64,000 nt of DNA from JAFDBW01 sp963825575 (lineage in GTDB: Bacteria; Desulfobacterota; Desulfuromonadia; Desulfuromonadales; BM103): positions 1 to 64,000 of the forward strand of contig CAWGUB010000001.1 of NCBI GenBank assembly GCA_963825575.1, given 5' to 3'. The stretch's first letter is position 1, and each line of letters begins with the position of its first letter. The position numbers and the translations under genes are program-made. Positions 25,566-33,327 of this stretch are shown here, piece by piece. Under the pieces are notes generated by a model. It saw nothing but the letters and a program-made list of their open reading frames with translations. It made no database searches and had not been told where the DNA came from.

Positions 25566-27256
25566 TATTTCTTACCGACAACCGCTTTGGCGAGGTTGAA
25601 TGTATGATCACCGATCTTTTCGAAATTATGCAGCATGTCGATAAAAATCAGCCCCGAGTTTACTGTACACTCTCCGGTATTGAGGCGCCTGATGTGATTG
25701 TTGCGCAGCCTCTCCTCAAGATCGTCGATTGCATCCTCAAGGCGATGAGCCTCGTCGTAGACTCCGGCATCTTTTTCCTCGAGGGCTTTGATAATCCTGG
25801 CCAGAAAGCTTTTGGTGATTGCCGAGATTTCCGCTATCTCGTTCATGGCTATATCGGAGAAGGTGATTTTCTGGTCCAACTTACGTTGCGACAAAAGCCA
25901 AAGGTTTTCGCAATGGTCACCGACGCGTTCAAGGTCATTGACCATATTCATCATCGAGGCAATTTCCTTCGAGGACTCTTGGGTAATCGAGGCCTGAGAC
26001 AAGGACACGAGGAAATTGGTGATCTCCCTCTGCAGGACATCAGTCAATTCCTCCTTTTTCTCCAGTGCCGGGAGTCTTTTCAAGTCGTTGTCTTGCAGAA
26101 AAGCCAGAGTTTCATCGACCATCTCCTGGGCAACATGGGCCATGCGCCGGGTTTCGGAGCGGGCCTGAGCCAACGCGATCGGTGGCGTATTCAAAACACG
26201 ATTGTCCAGATACTTGAGGTGAAATTCGATATTTTCGTCACGCCCGCGGATAGCCATCGTGCTCAGCTTGGCCAGAATGCCGACCAACGGCAGGAAGATA
26301 ATCGTATTGACGATATTGAACATGGTATGCGTGTTGGCTATATGTCGGGCAATGAATGGTTTGTCGCCAATTTCGCCGCCGATGCGGGCTACCTGTTCCT
26401 GTGTCTGTATGACAAAATCAGCGTCTCCCGGAGTGATCGAAGAGATGAATCCGGTAAAAAACTTAAAAAAGATCAGCATATAACAAACGCCAATCGTATT
26501 AAAAAGAAAGTGCGCGAGGGCAGTACGACGTGCCGCCAGGTTGGTACCGATAGCGGCCAGGTTGGCAGTGATTGTCGTCCCGATGTTTTCACCGAGGATC
26601 AGGGCGACGCTGGCTTCGAAGTTAAGGATTCCACTTGATGCCAGGGCGATGGTGATACCGATCGTCGCACTGCTGCTCTGGACGATCATGGTCAGGATGG
26701 CGCCAATCAACACGCCGAGCAGGTGGTTGTCGCCAACCATCATGAAGAGTTGCCGAAACTCCTCGCTGGTTTTGAGCGGGTCGAAGGCATTCTTCATGAC
26801 CGACAGGCCGAAAAACAGCAGGCCAAAACCGAGCAGGACTTCCCCGATGTAACTCCATTTCTTGTTTCTCGAGAAGAGCTTGAAGCCCGCGCCTATACCG
26901 ATCGCCGGCAGGGCATACTTGGTGATCTTGAAGGCGATCAGCTGGGCAGTAACCGTGGTGCCGATATTGGCACCCAGGATGATGCCGATCGACTGCACCA
27001 GTGACATCAGCCCGGCGTTGACAAAACCGACCACCATGACCGTCGTCGCGCTTGAAGACTGGATAATTGCAGTAACGGCAATCCCCACCAGGGTGCCGAC
27101 GATACGGTTATTGGTCAACGCAGCCAGGATTTTTCTCATCCGGCTGCCGGCGATTTTTTGTAAGCCCTCCGACATGATTTTCATGCCGAAAAGGAACAGG
27201 CCCAGACCGCCGAGGAGGCCGAAGACCAGTTGCTGGTTCATGATTATTTGCAACAC
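25565..27256 (-). CDS. Na/Pi cotransporter family protein with PhoU-like tail
   Basis: 563 residues. The membrane part (about 5-310) has the duplicated NptA repeats, each with the QSSSAT motif: TAIIQSSSATTVMVVGF (about 60-77) and TMIVQSSSATIGITIAL (about 190-206). The C-terminal 230 residues are helical and PhoU-like (MVNDLERVGDHCENLWLLS and DMLHNFEKIGDHTFNLAKAV). This is the standard architecture of bacterial NptA/YjbB-like phosphate carriers; YjbB can export phosphate. The GTG at 27256 has AGGAG six bases upstream, and an ATG five codons later is an alternative. It is the first gene of a two-gene operon with ppx. Confidence 0.88.
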   Translation of the reverse strand: MLQIIMNQQLVFGLLGGLGLFLFGMKIMSEGLQKIAGSRMRKILAALTNNRIVGTLVGIAVTAIIQSSSATTVMVVGFVNAGLMSLVQSIGIILGANIGTTVTAQLIAFKITKYALPAIGIGAGFKLFSRNKKWSYIGEVLLGFGLLFFGLSVMKNAFDPLKTSEEFRQLFMMVGDNHLLGVLIGAILTMIVQSSSATIGITIALASSGILNFEASVALILGENIGTTITANLAAIGTNLAARRTALAHFLFNTIGVCYMLIFFKFFTGFISSITPGDADFVIQTQEQVARIGGEIGDKPFIARHIANTHTMFNIVNTIIFLPLVGILAKLSTMAIRGRDENIEFHLKYLDNRVLNTPPIALAQARSETRRMAHVAQEMVDETLAFLQDNDLKRLPALEKKEELTDVLQREITNFLVSLSQASITQESSKEIASMMNMVNDLERVGDHCENLWLLSQRKLDQKITFSDIAMNEIAEISAITKSFLARIIKALEEKDAGVYDEAHRLEDAIDDLEERLRNNHIRRLNTGECTVNSGLIFIDMLHNFEKIGDHTFNLAKAVVGKK

Positions 27257-27286
27257 ATGGGACTCCTGCTAAGGAATTCGCAGCTC

Positions 27287-27314
27287 AAAAAAATGCCTCC
27301 ACGAAAAGGAGGCA
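27287..27314 (-). terminator. Intrinsic terminator of the CNB-domain gene
   Basis: On the minus strand TGCCTCC, a TTTTCGT loop and GGAGGCA are followed by seven T residues. It separates the cyclic-nucleotide-binding gene from the cotransporter operon. Confidence 0.8.
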
Positions 27315-27382
27315 TATATACTTTATTATCGGTTGTATTTCAATTGCAAAGGATAACTTGATAATTGGCTTAGAAAATGGGG

Positions 27383-27859
27383 TCAGGATTTTTGCAGGGA
27401 CCAGATCAGCATCTCGCGATATTCCTCATTGGCTTCACGGACACGCTGGCTGAAAACCTTGACGATGTTGTTGACCAGTTTCAAAGCCAGGGCGGCATCA
27501 TCGCGACAAAGCTGTTCCAGCGATTTCTTATTCAGGCTGATCAGTTCGGCGTTTTCGGCAACGCGCGCCGTCGCTGAACGCGGCAGGCCGTCAATCACAG
27601 CCATTTCTCCGAAAATGTCTTCGGGGCCAAGCACAATGAGGGTCTTCTCGTCACCCTCGGCAAACATTCTGGATATCCGTATCGTGCCTTTTTTAACCAG
27701 AAAAAGTGATTCACCGGGCATATTCTCAATGAAAACGGTCGTGCCCTCCGCCATCTCCCGCATTTCACAAAAGCCCGCGAGTTTAGCTAATTCTCCATCG
27801 GAAAGACCCTGCAGCATGACGCTTTTTTTGATCGGCAAAAAATCTTCTGCTTTGACCAT
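27383..27859 (-). CDS. Cyclic-nucleotide-binding domain protein
   Basis: 158 residues, essentially one CNB (Crp-type effector) domain: GTTVFIENMPGESLFLVKKG, then RISRMFAEGDEKTL and the phosphate-binding cassette FGEMAVIDGLPRSATARV with the key Glu and Arg. After the domain comes a helix (LALKLVNNIVKVFSQRVREA) and a short tail; there is no DNA-binding domain, so it is not a Crp-type transcription factor. Such stand-alone domains may act as regulators of partner proteins. Its ribosome site is weak. No partner is evident from the neighbours. Confidence 0.82.
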   Translation of the reverse strand: MVKAEDFLPIKKSVMLQGLSDGELAKLAGFCEMREMAEGTTVFIENMPGESLFLVKKGTIRISRMFAEGDEKTLIVLGPEDIFGEMAVIDGLPRSATARVAENAELISLNKKSLEQLCRDDAALALKLVNNIVKVFSQRVREANEEYREMLIWSLQKS

Positions 27860-28183
27860 ATGAGGAGACCCCTTCGTTAAATTTAGCCTCTTTTCACCAA
27901 AAGAGCGCTGAGATCATAACATATATACTGAGCAATGCTAAGCAGATCGGACCAATATGTCATGTCAATCCCAGTGACTGCTCCGATCGGTGCTGACAAC
28001 AAAGATTTCTTCGTTATTATCGCCTTCTGACTGGCTCACCCTGGTGCGGCTCCAACTCCTTTCTCATCGGCTTTGTCGCCCACAACCGTCGATCTCTGAT
28101 CGATGACCAAAAGGTTCAAATAGCCGTGGTAACCGTGACGAGCAGAATCGGGGTTGTGCCGTTAAAACCGCGCTGTGACCAAA
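27860..28183. other. Intergenic region with a possible coding remnant
   Basis: About 320 bases without a gene. On the minus strand around 28060-28160 a short frame reads HGYHGYLNLLVIDQ, which looks protein-like but has no start and stops soon after. It may be a decayed fragment or chance. Confidence 0.3.
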
Positions 28184-28708
28184 TCAATCAATCCTTTTAA
28201 CATTGGTTCGGTAATCATCCTGGTATTGAATGTAACGTTCGGCGATCGATTGAAAGTCCGCACATTCGGCTTCTGTCAGTTCCTTCCTGACTCGAGCAGG
28301 GCTGCCCATCACCAGAGACCTTGGCGGGATCTTTGTGCCCGGCGTCAGCAGGGAACCGGCAGCAACCATAGAAGATTCACCGACATCCACTCCGTCGAGG
28401 AGGATCGCGCCGATCCCGATCAGGCAGCCGTCCTGCACGTTACAGCCGTGCAACGTCACACTATGACCGACCGATACATCGTCGCCGATAACAGTCGGGT
28501 GCGTCTTGTGGGTAACGTGAATGACGGTACCGTCCTGAATGTTCGTACGCTTGCCGATGCGTATGTAGTTAACATCGCCGCGAACAAGCACGTTGAACCA
28601 GAGACTTGATTTTTCACCTATCTGCACGTCGCCAATCACACAGGCGCCCGGAGCCAGGAAAACCGAAGGGTCTATTTGCGGGGCAACCCCATTATGTTCG
28701 AAAATCAT
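28184..28708 (-). CDS. Gamma carbonic anhydrase-like hexapeptide protein
   Basis: About 174 residues forming a left-handed beta-helix. FLAPGACVIGDVQIGEKSSLWFNV begins in the first turn, RGDVNYIRIGKRTNIQDGTVIHVT holds the first metal-site His, and VIGDDVSVGHSVTLHGC supplies the two others (GHSVTLHG). Together these are the three zinc/iron-binding histidines of the Cam/YrdA family. The C-terminal helix ends with YIQYQDDYRTNVKRID. The ATG at 28708 is chosen because the family begins about ten residues before the first turn. The longer frame would lead into the region before the HU gene. Enzyme activity is plausible but not proven for YrdA-like members. Confidence 0.88.
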   Translation of the reverse strand: MIFEHNGVAPQIDPSVFLAPGACVIGDVQIGEKSSLWFNVLVRGDVNYIRIGKRTNIQDGTVIHVTHKTHPTVIGDDVSVGHSVTLHGCNVQDGCLIGIGAILLDGVDVGESSMVAAGSLLTPGTKIPPRSLVMGSPARVRKELTEAECADFQSIAERYIQYQDDYRTNVKRID

Positions 28709-28870
28709 AAGTCGATAGCAGCCTTTACTGGTTTGCGCTTCAAATACCTCGTTAGTTACCATGTCATCGCGAGTCGACTCAAACAAAAACGGTAGAGGCG
28801 CGACGGGTTTTGTTCTCAGCATGTTAATTGAGATAGATAGTGCGAGATAACCTTTGTTGTCAGGTGCTGA

Positions 28871-28902
28871 AAAGCCGGGGAAACACAGGGGTTTCCTCGG
28901 CC
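28871..28902 (-). terminator. Intrinsic terminator of the HU/IHF gene
   Basis: On the minus strand GCCGAGGAAA pairs with TTTCCCCGGC (one mismatch) around a CCCCTGTG loop and is followed by TTTT, 34 bases after the stop codon. Confidence 0.7.
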
Positions 28903-28935
28903 TTGACACTGTTATTGCACTTAAGGGTCAGATCT

Positions 28936-29217
28936 TCAGGACTGGCCGTTGACCTTTTCCCGTAACTCCTTGCCAACCTTGAAAAATGGAAGTTTCTTTG
29001 GCTTGACCTTGATGACTTCACCCGTTTTCGGGTTGCGGCCCATGTAAGCCTGGTAATCCTTAACGACGAAACTGCCGAACCCGCGAATCTCGATGCGGCC
29101 ACCAGTGGCCAGGGCATCCGACATGGAGTCAAATATAATATTGACGATTTCTTCTGACTTTTTATATGTCAACCCATTGCGGGCAGCCAGCGCTTCGACC
29201 AGTTCTGATTTGTTCAT
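28936..29217 (-). CDS. HU/IHF-family DNA-binding protein (IHF-beta-like)
   Basis: 93 residues. MNKSELVEALAARNGLT is the first helix, and RIEIRGFGSFVVKDYQAYMG and RNPKTGEVIKVKPKKLPFFK form the beta arms with the conserved RNP tip. The C-terminal helix has GKELREKVNG. The GRNPKTG tip and IEIRGFGSF are closer to IHF beta subunits than to HU. It bends DNA as a homo- or heterodimer. The ATG at 29217 has a perfect GGAGGTGAGC ribosome site; the frame continues upstream without support. The gene has its own terminator. IHF would be relevant to the sigma-54 promoters elsewhere in the window, since RpoN activation often needs IHF bending (general knowledge). Confidence 0.92.
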   Translation of the reverse strand: MNKSELVEALAARNGLTYKKSEEIVNIIFDSMSDALATGGRIEIRGFGSFVVKDYQAYMGRNPKTGEVIKVKPKKLPFFKVGKELREKVNGQS

Positions 29218-29401
29218 GCTCACCTCCGGAATACTGCTGTCGGCTCCCCTGAAAAGCGCCCGATGCGTCTGTGGAATCTGCACCGAAGATCTGAGGAGAG
29301 TTTGACTGCTTTATTCATACTACTGTGTGATGTTAGGCTGTCAAGCCCATCAATCAGTATTTTCAGTGAGTTGAGAAAGATTATGACGTATGGAGGGGGG
29401 C

Positions 29402-29968
29402 TCAGATCGTTGTGAACGGTGACAGGGTCCAGATGACCTTGGCATCCTGGTCGCCTACGTTGTCCCAACGATGCGGTAAATGCGACTTGAATGACAGGCT
29501 GTCGCCGACAGACAGTATGTGCATTTCTCCGGCGATGGTTACTTTGAGTTTTCCTTCGACCAGCACAATCAGTTCGTCACCCGGATGATACATGTTTTTT
29601 TGACCGCTGGTTCCGCCCTTGGGTACGGTACAGAGGAAAGACATGAACTGCGGGTCACGCAAACCTGAAGTGTACGACTCGGTGTGCATGTTGTCCTCGT
29701 CGTCGTAAACGGTCGTGTCCCTGCTCCCTGGTGATGAAAAAACAATTTCGTGGGTCGTGGAAACCTCTTCAACAAAATAGTTGATGCTTTTATCGAAAAC
29801 CGCAGCAAGCTTCATCAGGATTTCAACCGAGGGGATTGTCAACCCACGTTCAACCCTTGAAATCATGTTGGATGAAACCTTGGATGCGGTAGCAAGGTCC
29901 TGAATGGTCATGTCACTTTTAAGGCGAATCGCTTTGAGTTTTTTGCCAACGATTTTTTTCAGTTTCAT
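29402..29968 (-). CDS. XRE-cupin transcription regulator (paralogue 1)
   Basis: 188 residues. An N-terminal helix-turn-helix (LKAIRLKSDMTIQDLATASK, then VSSNMISRVERGLTIPSVEI, about 10-60) is joined to a C-terminal cupin (HPGDELIVLVEGKLKVTIAG and LSVGDSLSFKSHLPHRWDN). This layout is that of PuuR/SutR-like regulators that sense small ligands. The ATG at 29968 is chosen because it starts the HTH directly; the open frame upstream runs into the neighbouring gene. The next gene upstream (30013-30576) is a paralogue with the same layout. The ligand is unknown. Confidence 0.88.
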   Translation of the reverse strand: MKLKKIVGKKLKAIRLKSDMTIQDLATASKVSSNMISRVERGLTIPSVEILMKLAAVFDKSINYFVEEVSTTHEIVFSSPGSRDTTVYDDEDNMHTESYTSGLRDPQFMSFLCTVPKGGTSGQKNMYHPGDELIVLVEGKLKVTIAGEMHILSVGDSLSFKSHLPHRWDNVGDQDAKVIWTLSPFTTI

Positions 29969-30012
29969 ATAAATTCTCTTTGATGCAATTAAGGATTGTA
30001 AAAAATGATGGG

Positions 30013-30576
30013 TTAATTCAGGCCTGGCGCCGGAGACACTACCCAGAGGACTCGCGTTTGGCCCGCATGCAGATTGCGCCACCGATGCGGCAATGACGCC
30101 TTGAAAACGATGGAATCCCCCTCCTCCAGTTGATATGGTGCACCGTCGATCACAAATTCCAGAGAGCCCTCCATGATCAGCGCGAACTCCTCGCCGGTAT
30201 GCACCATGCCACCGTCACCACTGCTGCAGTTCTGCTCAATCGTGTCAAAAAAGACCGTAAAATTCGGGTCTCGGATCCCCTGTGTCAAACTGATGATCTG
30301 GTGCTTGTCTTCAAAGAAAAAGATTGGTTCACCATGACCCCGCTTGGTGTGGATGATGGTCGAGCCTTTTTCGGCCTCCTCGACAAAATAGTTGATGCTC
30401 ATACCGAAAGAGTTGGCCAGCTTGACAATGATTTCAACCGAAGGTGTTGTGAGACCCCGTTCTATTCTTGAAATCATGTTGGATGACACCCCGGAACTTT
30501 CAGCGAGCTCCTGAATTGTCAAGTCATTACGCAACCTTGTTGACTTGAGCTTTCTGCCGATCAGTTTTTTTACCAT
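30013..30576 (-). CDS. XRE-cupin transcription regulator (paralogue 2)
   Basis: 187 residues, the same architecture as the gene at 29402: HTH (LKSTRLRNDLTIQELAESSG, SSNMISRIERGLTTPSVEI) and a cupin (HTGEEFALIMEGSLEFVIDG, EEGDSIVFKASLPHRWRNL). The two align end to end, so they arose by tandem duplication. They differ most in the linker and cupin middle (KRGHGEPIFFFEDKHQII here), which suggests different ligands. It is divergent to bioB, and its promoter shares the 190-base gap with the BirA-type operator, but a link to biotin is not shown. Confidence 0.88.
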   Translation of the reverse strand: MVKKLIGRKLKSTRLRNDLTIQELAESSGVSSNMISRIERGLTTPSVEIIVKLANSFGMSINYFVEEAEKGSTIIHTKRGHGEPIFFFEDKHQIISLTQGIRDPNFTVFFDTIEQNCSSGDGGMVHTGEEFALIMEGSLEFVIDGAPYQLEEGDSIVFKASLPHRWRNLHAGQTRVLWVVSPAPGLN

Positions 30577-30680
30577 AACATACAATTCCCGTTGATCATT
30601 AAAATGAGATATTGTTTTAGCATCCGAAAATTGCCAAGTCAACAACTTATGTACCAAATATCACATAAATAGTACAACAC

Positions 30681-30710
30681 GTTAACCTGGTCCATGCCGC
30701 AGGTTGACAA
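30681..30710 (+). promoter_or_regulatory. BirA-type biotin operator
   Basis: GTTAACC, a 14-base spacer and GGTTGACAA form the inverted pattern of BirA sites (TTGTNAACC-N14-16-GGTTNACAA). It sits 56 bases before bioB, in the expected promoter region, so biotin-loaded BirA should repress bioBD. Confidence 0.75.
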
Positions 30711-30765
30711 GTGTCTGCTCATGACAGATAATCCGGCGCTGAAATAATATTTTTGGAGTCTATCT

Positions 30766-31755
30766 ATGAAAAACTGGCAAGCAGCAAAACAGTTTGTAGA
30801 AGAGGTCCTGGCCGGTGCCTGCCCTACCCGTACGGACGGCATCAGGATCCTTCGCTCGAGTGGCTCGGAGTATTCAATGTACCTGGCCGGCGCCCATTAT
30901 CTGAAAGAAAGAATATTCGCGGATGAAGTTCAGCTTTGCTCGATTATCAATGCCAAATCAGGTCGATGTACGGAAGATTGTGCCTTCTGTGCGCAGTCGG
31001 CGCATCACAGCTCTACCCCTCCTGTGTATCCATTGAAATCACTCGAAGAAATCCTCGAAGGCGCGAGCCGGGCAGAACAGGAAGGATCACATTGTTACGG
31101 CATTGTAACCAGCGGCACGCAGCCCGAATTTGGCCATGAGTTTGATACAGTGCTTACCGCAATCAGAAAAATCCGCGAAAAATACGCCATCGAACCTTCG
31201 GCTTCACTGGGGATATTAACAGAGGACCTTGCCAGGGCCCTTGCAGATGCAGGCTGTGTTACATATCACCACAACCTTGAAACAGCGCGTTCTTTCTTCC
31301 CGAACATCTGCACCACGCACGATTATGAAGATGACGTAGAGACTGTACGCGTGGCAAAAAAGGCTGGCATGAAAGTCTGTTGCGGCGGCATTTTGGGACT
31401 CGGAGAATCTGTTGAACAGCGTGTTGAGTTGGCGGAGACACTGCGTGAGTTGGATGTTGACTCTGTGCCCCTGAATTTTCTGAATCCAATCCAGGGGACA
31501 CCGCTGGAGAAACACCGCTCCCTCGCGCCCATGGACTGTATCAAGGCCATAACCATGTTCAGGTATTTCTTGCCGGACAAGCCGATCAGCGTCTGTGGCG
31601 GACGTGAAACCAACTTGCGGGAGTTACAATCATGGATGTTCATGGCCGGTGCAAGCGGGACCATGATCGGCAATTACTTGACCACGTCCGGAAGGGACCG
31701 CGACGAGGATTTGCAAATGTTTGCAGATATAGAGGTGAAGACACATGGCTGTTGA
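30766..31755 (+). CDS. bioB: Biotin synthase
   Basis: 329 residues. It is a radical-SAM enzyme that inserts sulfur into dethiobiotin. The 4Fe-4S/SAM motif is CTEDCAFCAQS (about residues 70-80). YHHNLETARSFFPNICTTH, GLGESVEQRVELAETLREL and VPLNFLNPIQGTPLE follow, and GRETNLRELQSWMFMAGAS carries the 2Fe-2S arginine region. Length and motifs are normal. A GGAG site lies seven bases before the ATG. The end overlaps bioD by eleven bases, so the pair is translationally coupled, and a BirA-type operator precedes it. Other biotin genes (bioF, bioA) are not in the window. Confidence 0.96.
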   Translation: MKNWQAAKQFVEEVLAGACPTRTDGIRILRSSGSEYSMYLAGAHYLKERIFADEVQLCSIINAKSGRCTEDCAFCAQSAHHSSTPPVYPLKSLEEILEGASRAEQEGSHCYGIVTSGTQPEFGHEFDTVLTAIRKIREKYAIEPSASLGILTEDLARALADAGCVTYHHNLETARSFFPNICTTHDYEDDVETVRVAKKAGMKVCCGGILGLGESVEQRVELAETLRELDVDSVPLNFLNPIQGTPLEKHRSLAPMDCIKAITMFRYFLPDKPISVCGGRETNLRELQSWMFMAGASGTMIGNYLTTSGRDRDEDLQMFADIEVKTHGC

Positions 31756-32476
31756 AAAACCCGGGCCGGCAATTTTCATTACCGGGACCGGCACAGGTGT
31801 TGGAAAAACCATAGTCACCGCGGCATTGGCGCGGCATTTCAGGTCCAGGGGGCTGAATGTCGGTGTTATGAAGCCGATAGAAACCGGAGTCAAAGACCCG
31901 ACGATGCTCGGCCCCGATGCGGCGCTGCTACGCTGGGCCGCTCAGGTTGACGCTGCCGACGACCTGTTGTCGCCTTATCGTTTCAGCCTGGCCGCATCAC
32001 CACATCAAGCGGCAGCGGAAGCCAGGGTGCAGATAGATGTGAAGAGGATCATCGATGCTTTCAACACGCTGCGGCAGGGTAAGGACGTGATGCTCGTCGA
32101 AGGCGCCGGGGGGCTCATGGTCCCGATTCGGGGTGGCTATCTCATGGCGGACCTCGCCGGCCAGCTTGACTTGCCGCTTCTGATCGTCACACATCCCGGC
32201 CTGGGGACTCTCAACCACACGTTACTGACGACCTTTTCAGCCCGTGCCATGGATTTGGCGCTCAGCGGTTTCATCATCAATCGCATGCCGCAGAACCCGG
32301 ATAAGATTGAATCCGAGGCCCCCCACCTGCTCTCTGCAGTGGCCTCAGCCGACCTGCTTGGGGTCCTGCCCGAAGTAAATGGTACCGATGAAGAAAAGGT
32401 GACGAGACTGGCCGAAGAGATAGATCGACTGCCTGCATATCAGTGGTTATTGAGTGGACTTGGGCTTCAGCTTTAA
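31745..32476 (+). CDS. bioD: Dethiobiotin synthetase
   Basis: 243 residues; makes the ureido ring of dethiobiotin from diaminopelargonate, CO2 and ATP. The P-loop is FITGTGTGVGKTIVTAALAR, the substrate strand is GVMKPIETGV, and the second nucleotide motif is MLVEGAGGLMVPI. LLIVTHPGLGTLNHTLLT and GFIINRMP complete the fold. The ATG overlaps the end of bioB. Repeat copy C starts about 55 bases after its stop and could act as the transcription end. Confidence 0.94.
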   Translation: MAVEKPGPAIFITGTGTGVGKTIVTAALARHFRSRGLNVGVMKPIETGVKDPTMLGPDAALLRWAAQVDAADDLLSPYRFSLAASPHQAAAEARVQIDVKRIIDAFNTLRQGKDVMLVEGAGGLMVPIRGGYLMADLAGQLDLPLLIVTHPGLGTLNHTLLTTFSARAMDLALSGFIINRMPQNPDKIESEAPHLLSAVASADLLGVLPEVNGTDEEKVTRLAEEIDRLPAYQWLLSGLGLQL

Positions 32477-32529
32477 ACTCCGGGGTTTGATATCCGACAA
32501 AATAAGGGTAAGCATTATAGGCTCGCCGC

Positions 32530-33245
32530 CAGGCTGCTGACAAAGTTCGGCCAGAATTCATGATAAAGAGGGCAACAGATGGTCCATCTGTTGCCCTTTT
32601 TCATTGGACTTTGGAATTTAAAGACAAAAGCAAAACCGTCGGGGTTGCCCGACAGCAACTTCATTTTCTTTGTAGCGACAAAGAAAACGAAGCAAAAGAA
32701 AGCTTGGCGCTGCGCTGGGCATGTCTGGTTCGTAACGGCGGCAACCTCAATCCAGATGGTTCCAATCGATCAAGAAGCTACGCTTCCCCCGCAGATGACG
32801 AGGCTCTTGTGAGCCTCTCCTTCTGTGGAGGATTGCATCGGTCACTGTGCTATCAAGCTTTTCTCTTGCAGGTCACACTGAAAGGGAGGCCCCCTGTAAC
32901 GGGCCGACTTATTAAGCTCCGTCGTTACTGGGTTCCTCAGAAAACTGGCAAAGGAGATGCCCTCCGCAAGGAGAAAAGGCGTTTTTGCTTACTTTTGTCG
33001 CCGCATGGACAAAAGTAAGGCGTCCGGCAGTACGCAAACTGCCGACTTTAAGGTTTTGTTCCTTCGCACTTCGCACTTCACGAATGTTTTCGAAATCTTA
33101 TGGCCTCTGGTTGGACGCGACCCGGCGATTTTACTCTAAGAAGAAAGAATGAGGGCAACAGATTAACCATCCGTTGCCCTAAGCTTCATAGAAACTCCAC
33201 TAGCCAGGTAAAAAAACAAACCCCGCAGCACGTGCGGGGTTTGTC
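32530..33245 (+). repeat. Compound hairpin repeat, copy C (forward orientation)
   Basis: Flank L (AGGCTGCTGACAAAGTTC..., 32531-32568), outer hairpin AGGGCAACAGAT / ATCTGTTGCCCT (32569-32597), a TCGGG / CCCGA stem, a CTTCATTTTCTTTGT / ACAAAGAAAACGAAG hairpin, and GCGCTGCGCTGGGCATGTCT. Then GACGAGGCTCTTGTGAGCC, GGCCCCCTGTAACGGGCC, GGAGATGCCCTCCGCAAGG, the CTTACTTTTGTC / GACAAAAGTAAG hairpin, a GGCAGT / ACTGCC stem and the outer hairpin again (33152-33180). Flank R ends in the terminator at 33216. Apparent open frames inside (for example 32560-33018) follow the hairpins and are not credible proteins. Confidence 0.85.
33216..33244. terminator. Bidirectional terminator in repeat flank R
   Basis: ACAAACCCCGC and GCGGGGTTTGT form an 11-bp stem with an A run on the left, giving a T run for minus-strand transcription of prc. 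The related stems beside copies B (about 18791-18820) and D (about 59848-59875) differ in sequence. Confidence 0.7.
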
Positions 33246-33327
33246 ATCAATCTGGGGGGCAAGCGTTATATAGGCTTGCCCCGTTTTATCGATAGCTCAA
33301 CGCTGCCCCTCTCGGCAGCAAAGTCTG

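Noticed and set aside
32560..33018. Open frame of 152 codons inside repeat copy C
   Set aside because: Its codons track hairpin arms, copies A and D do not keep the frame, and no protein family is recognised.
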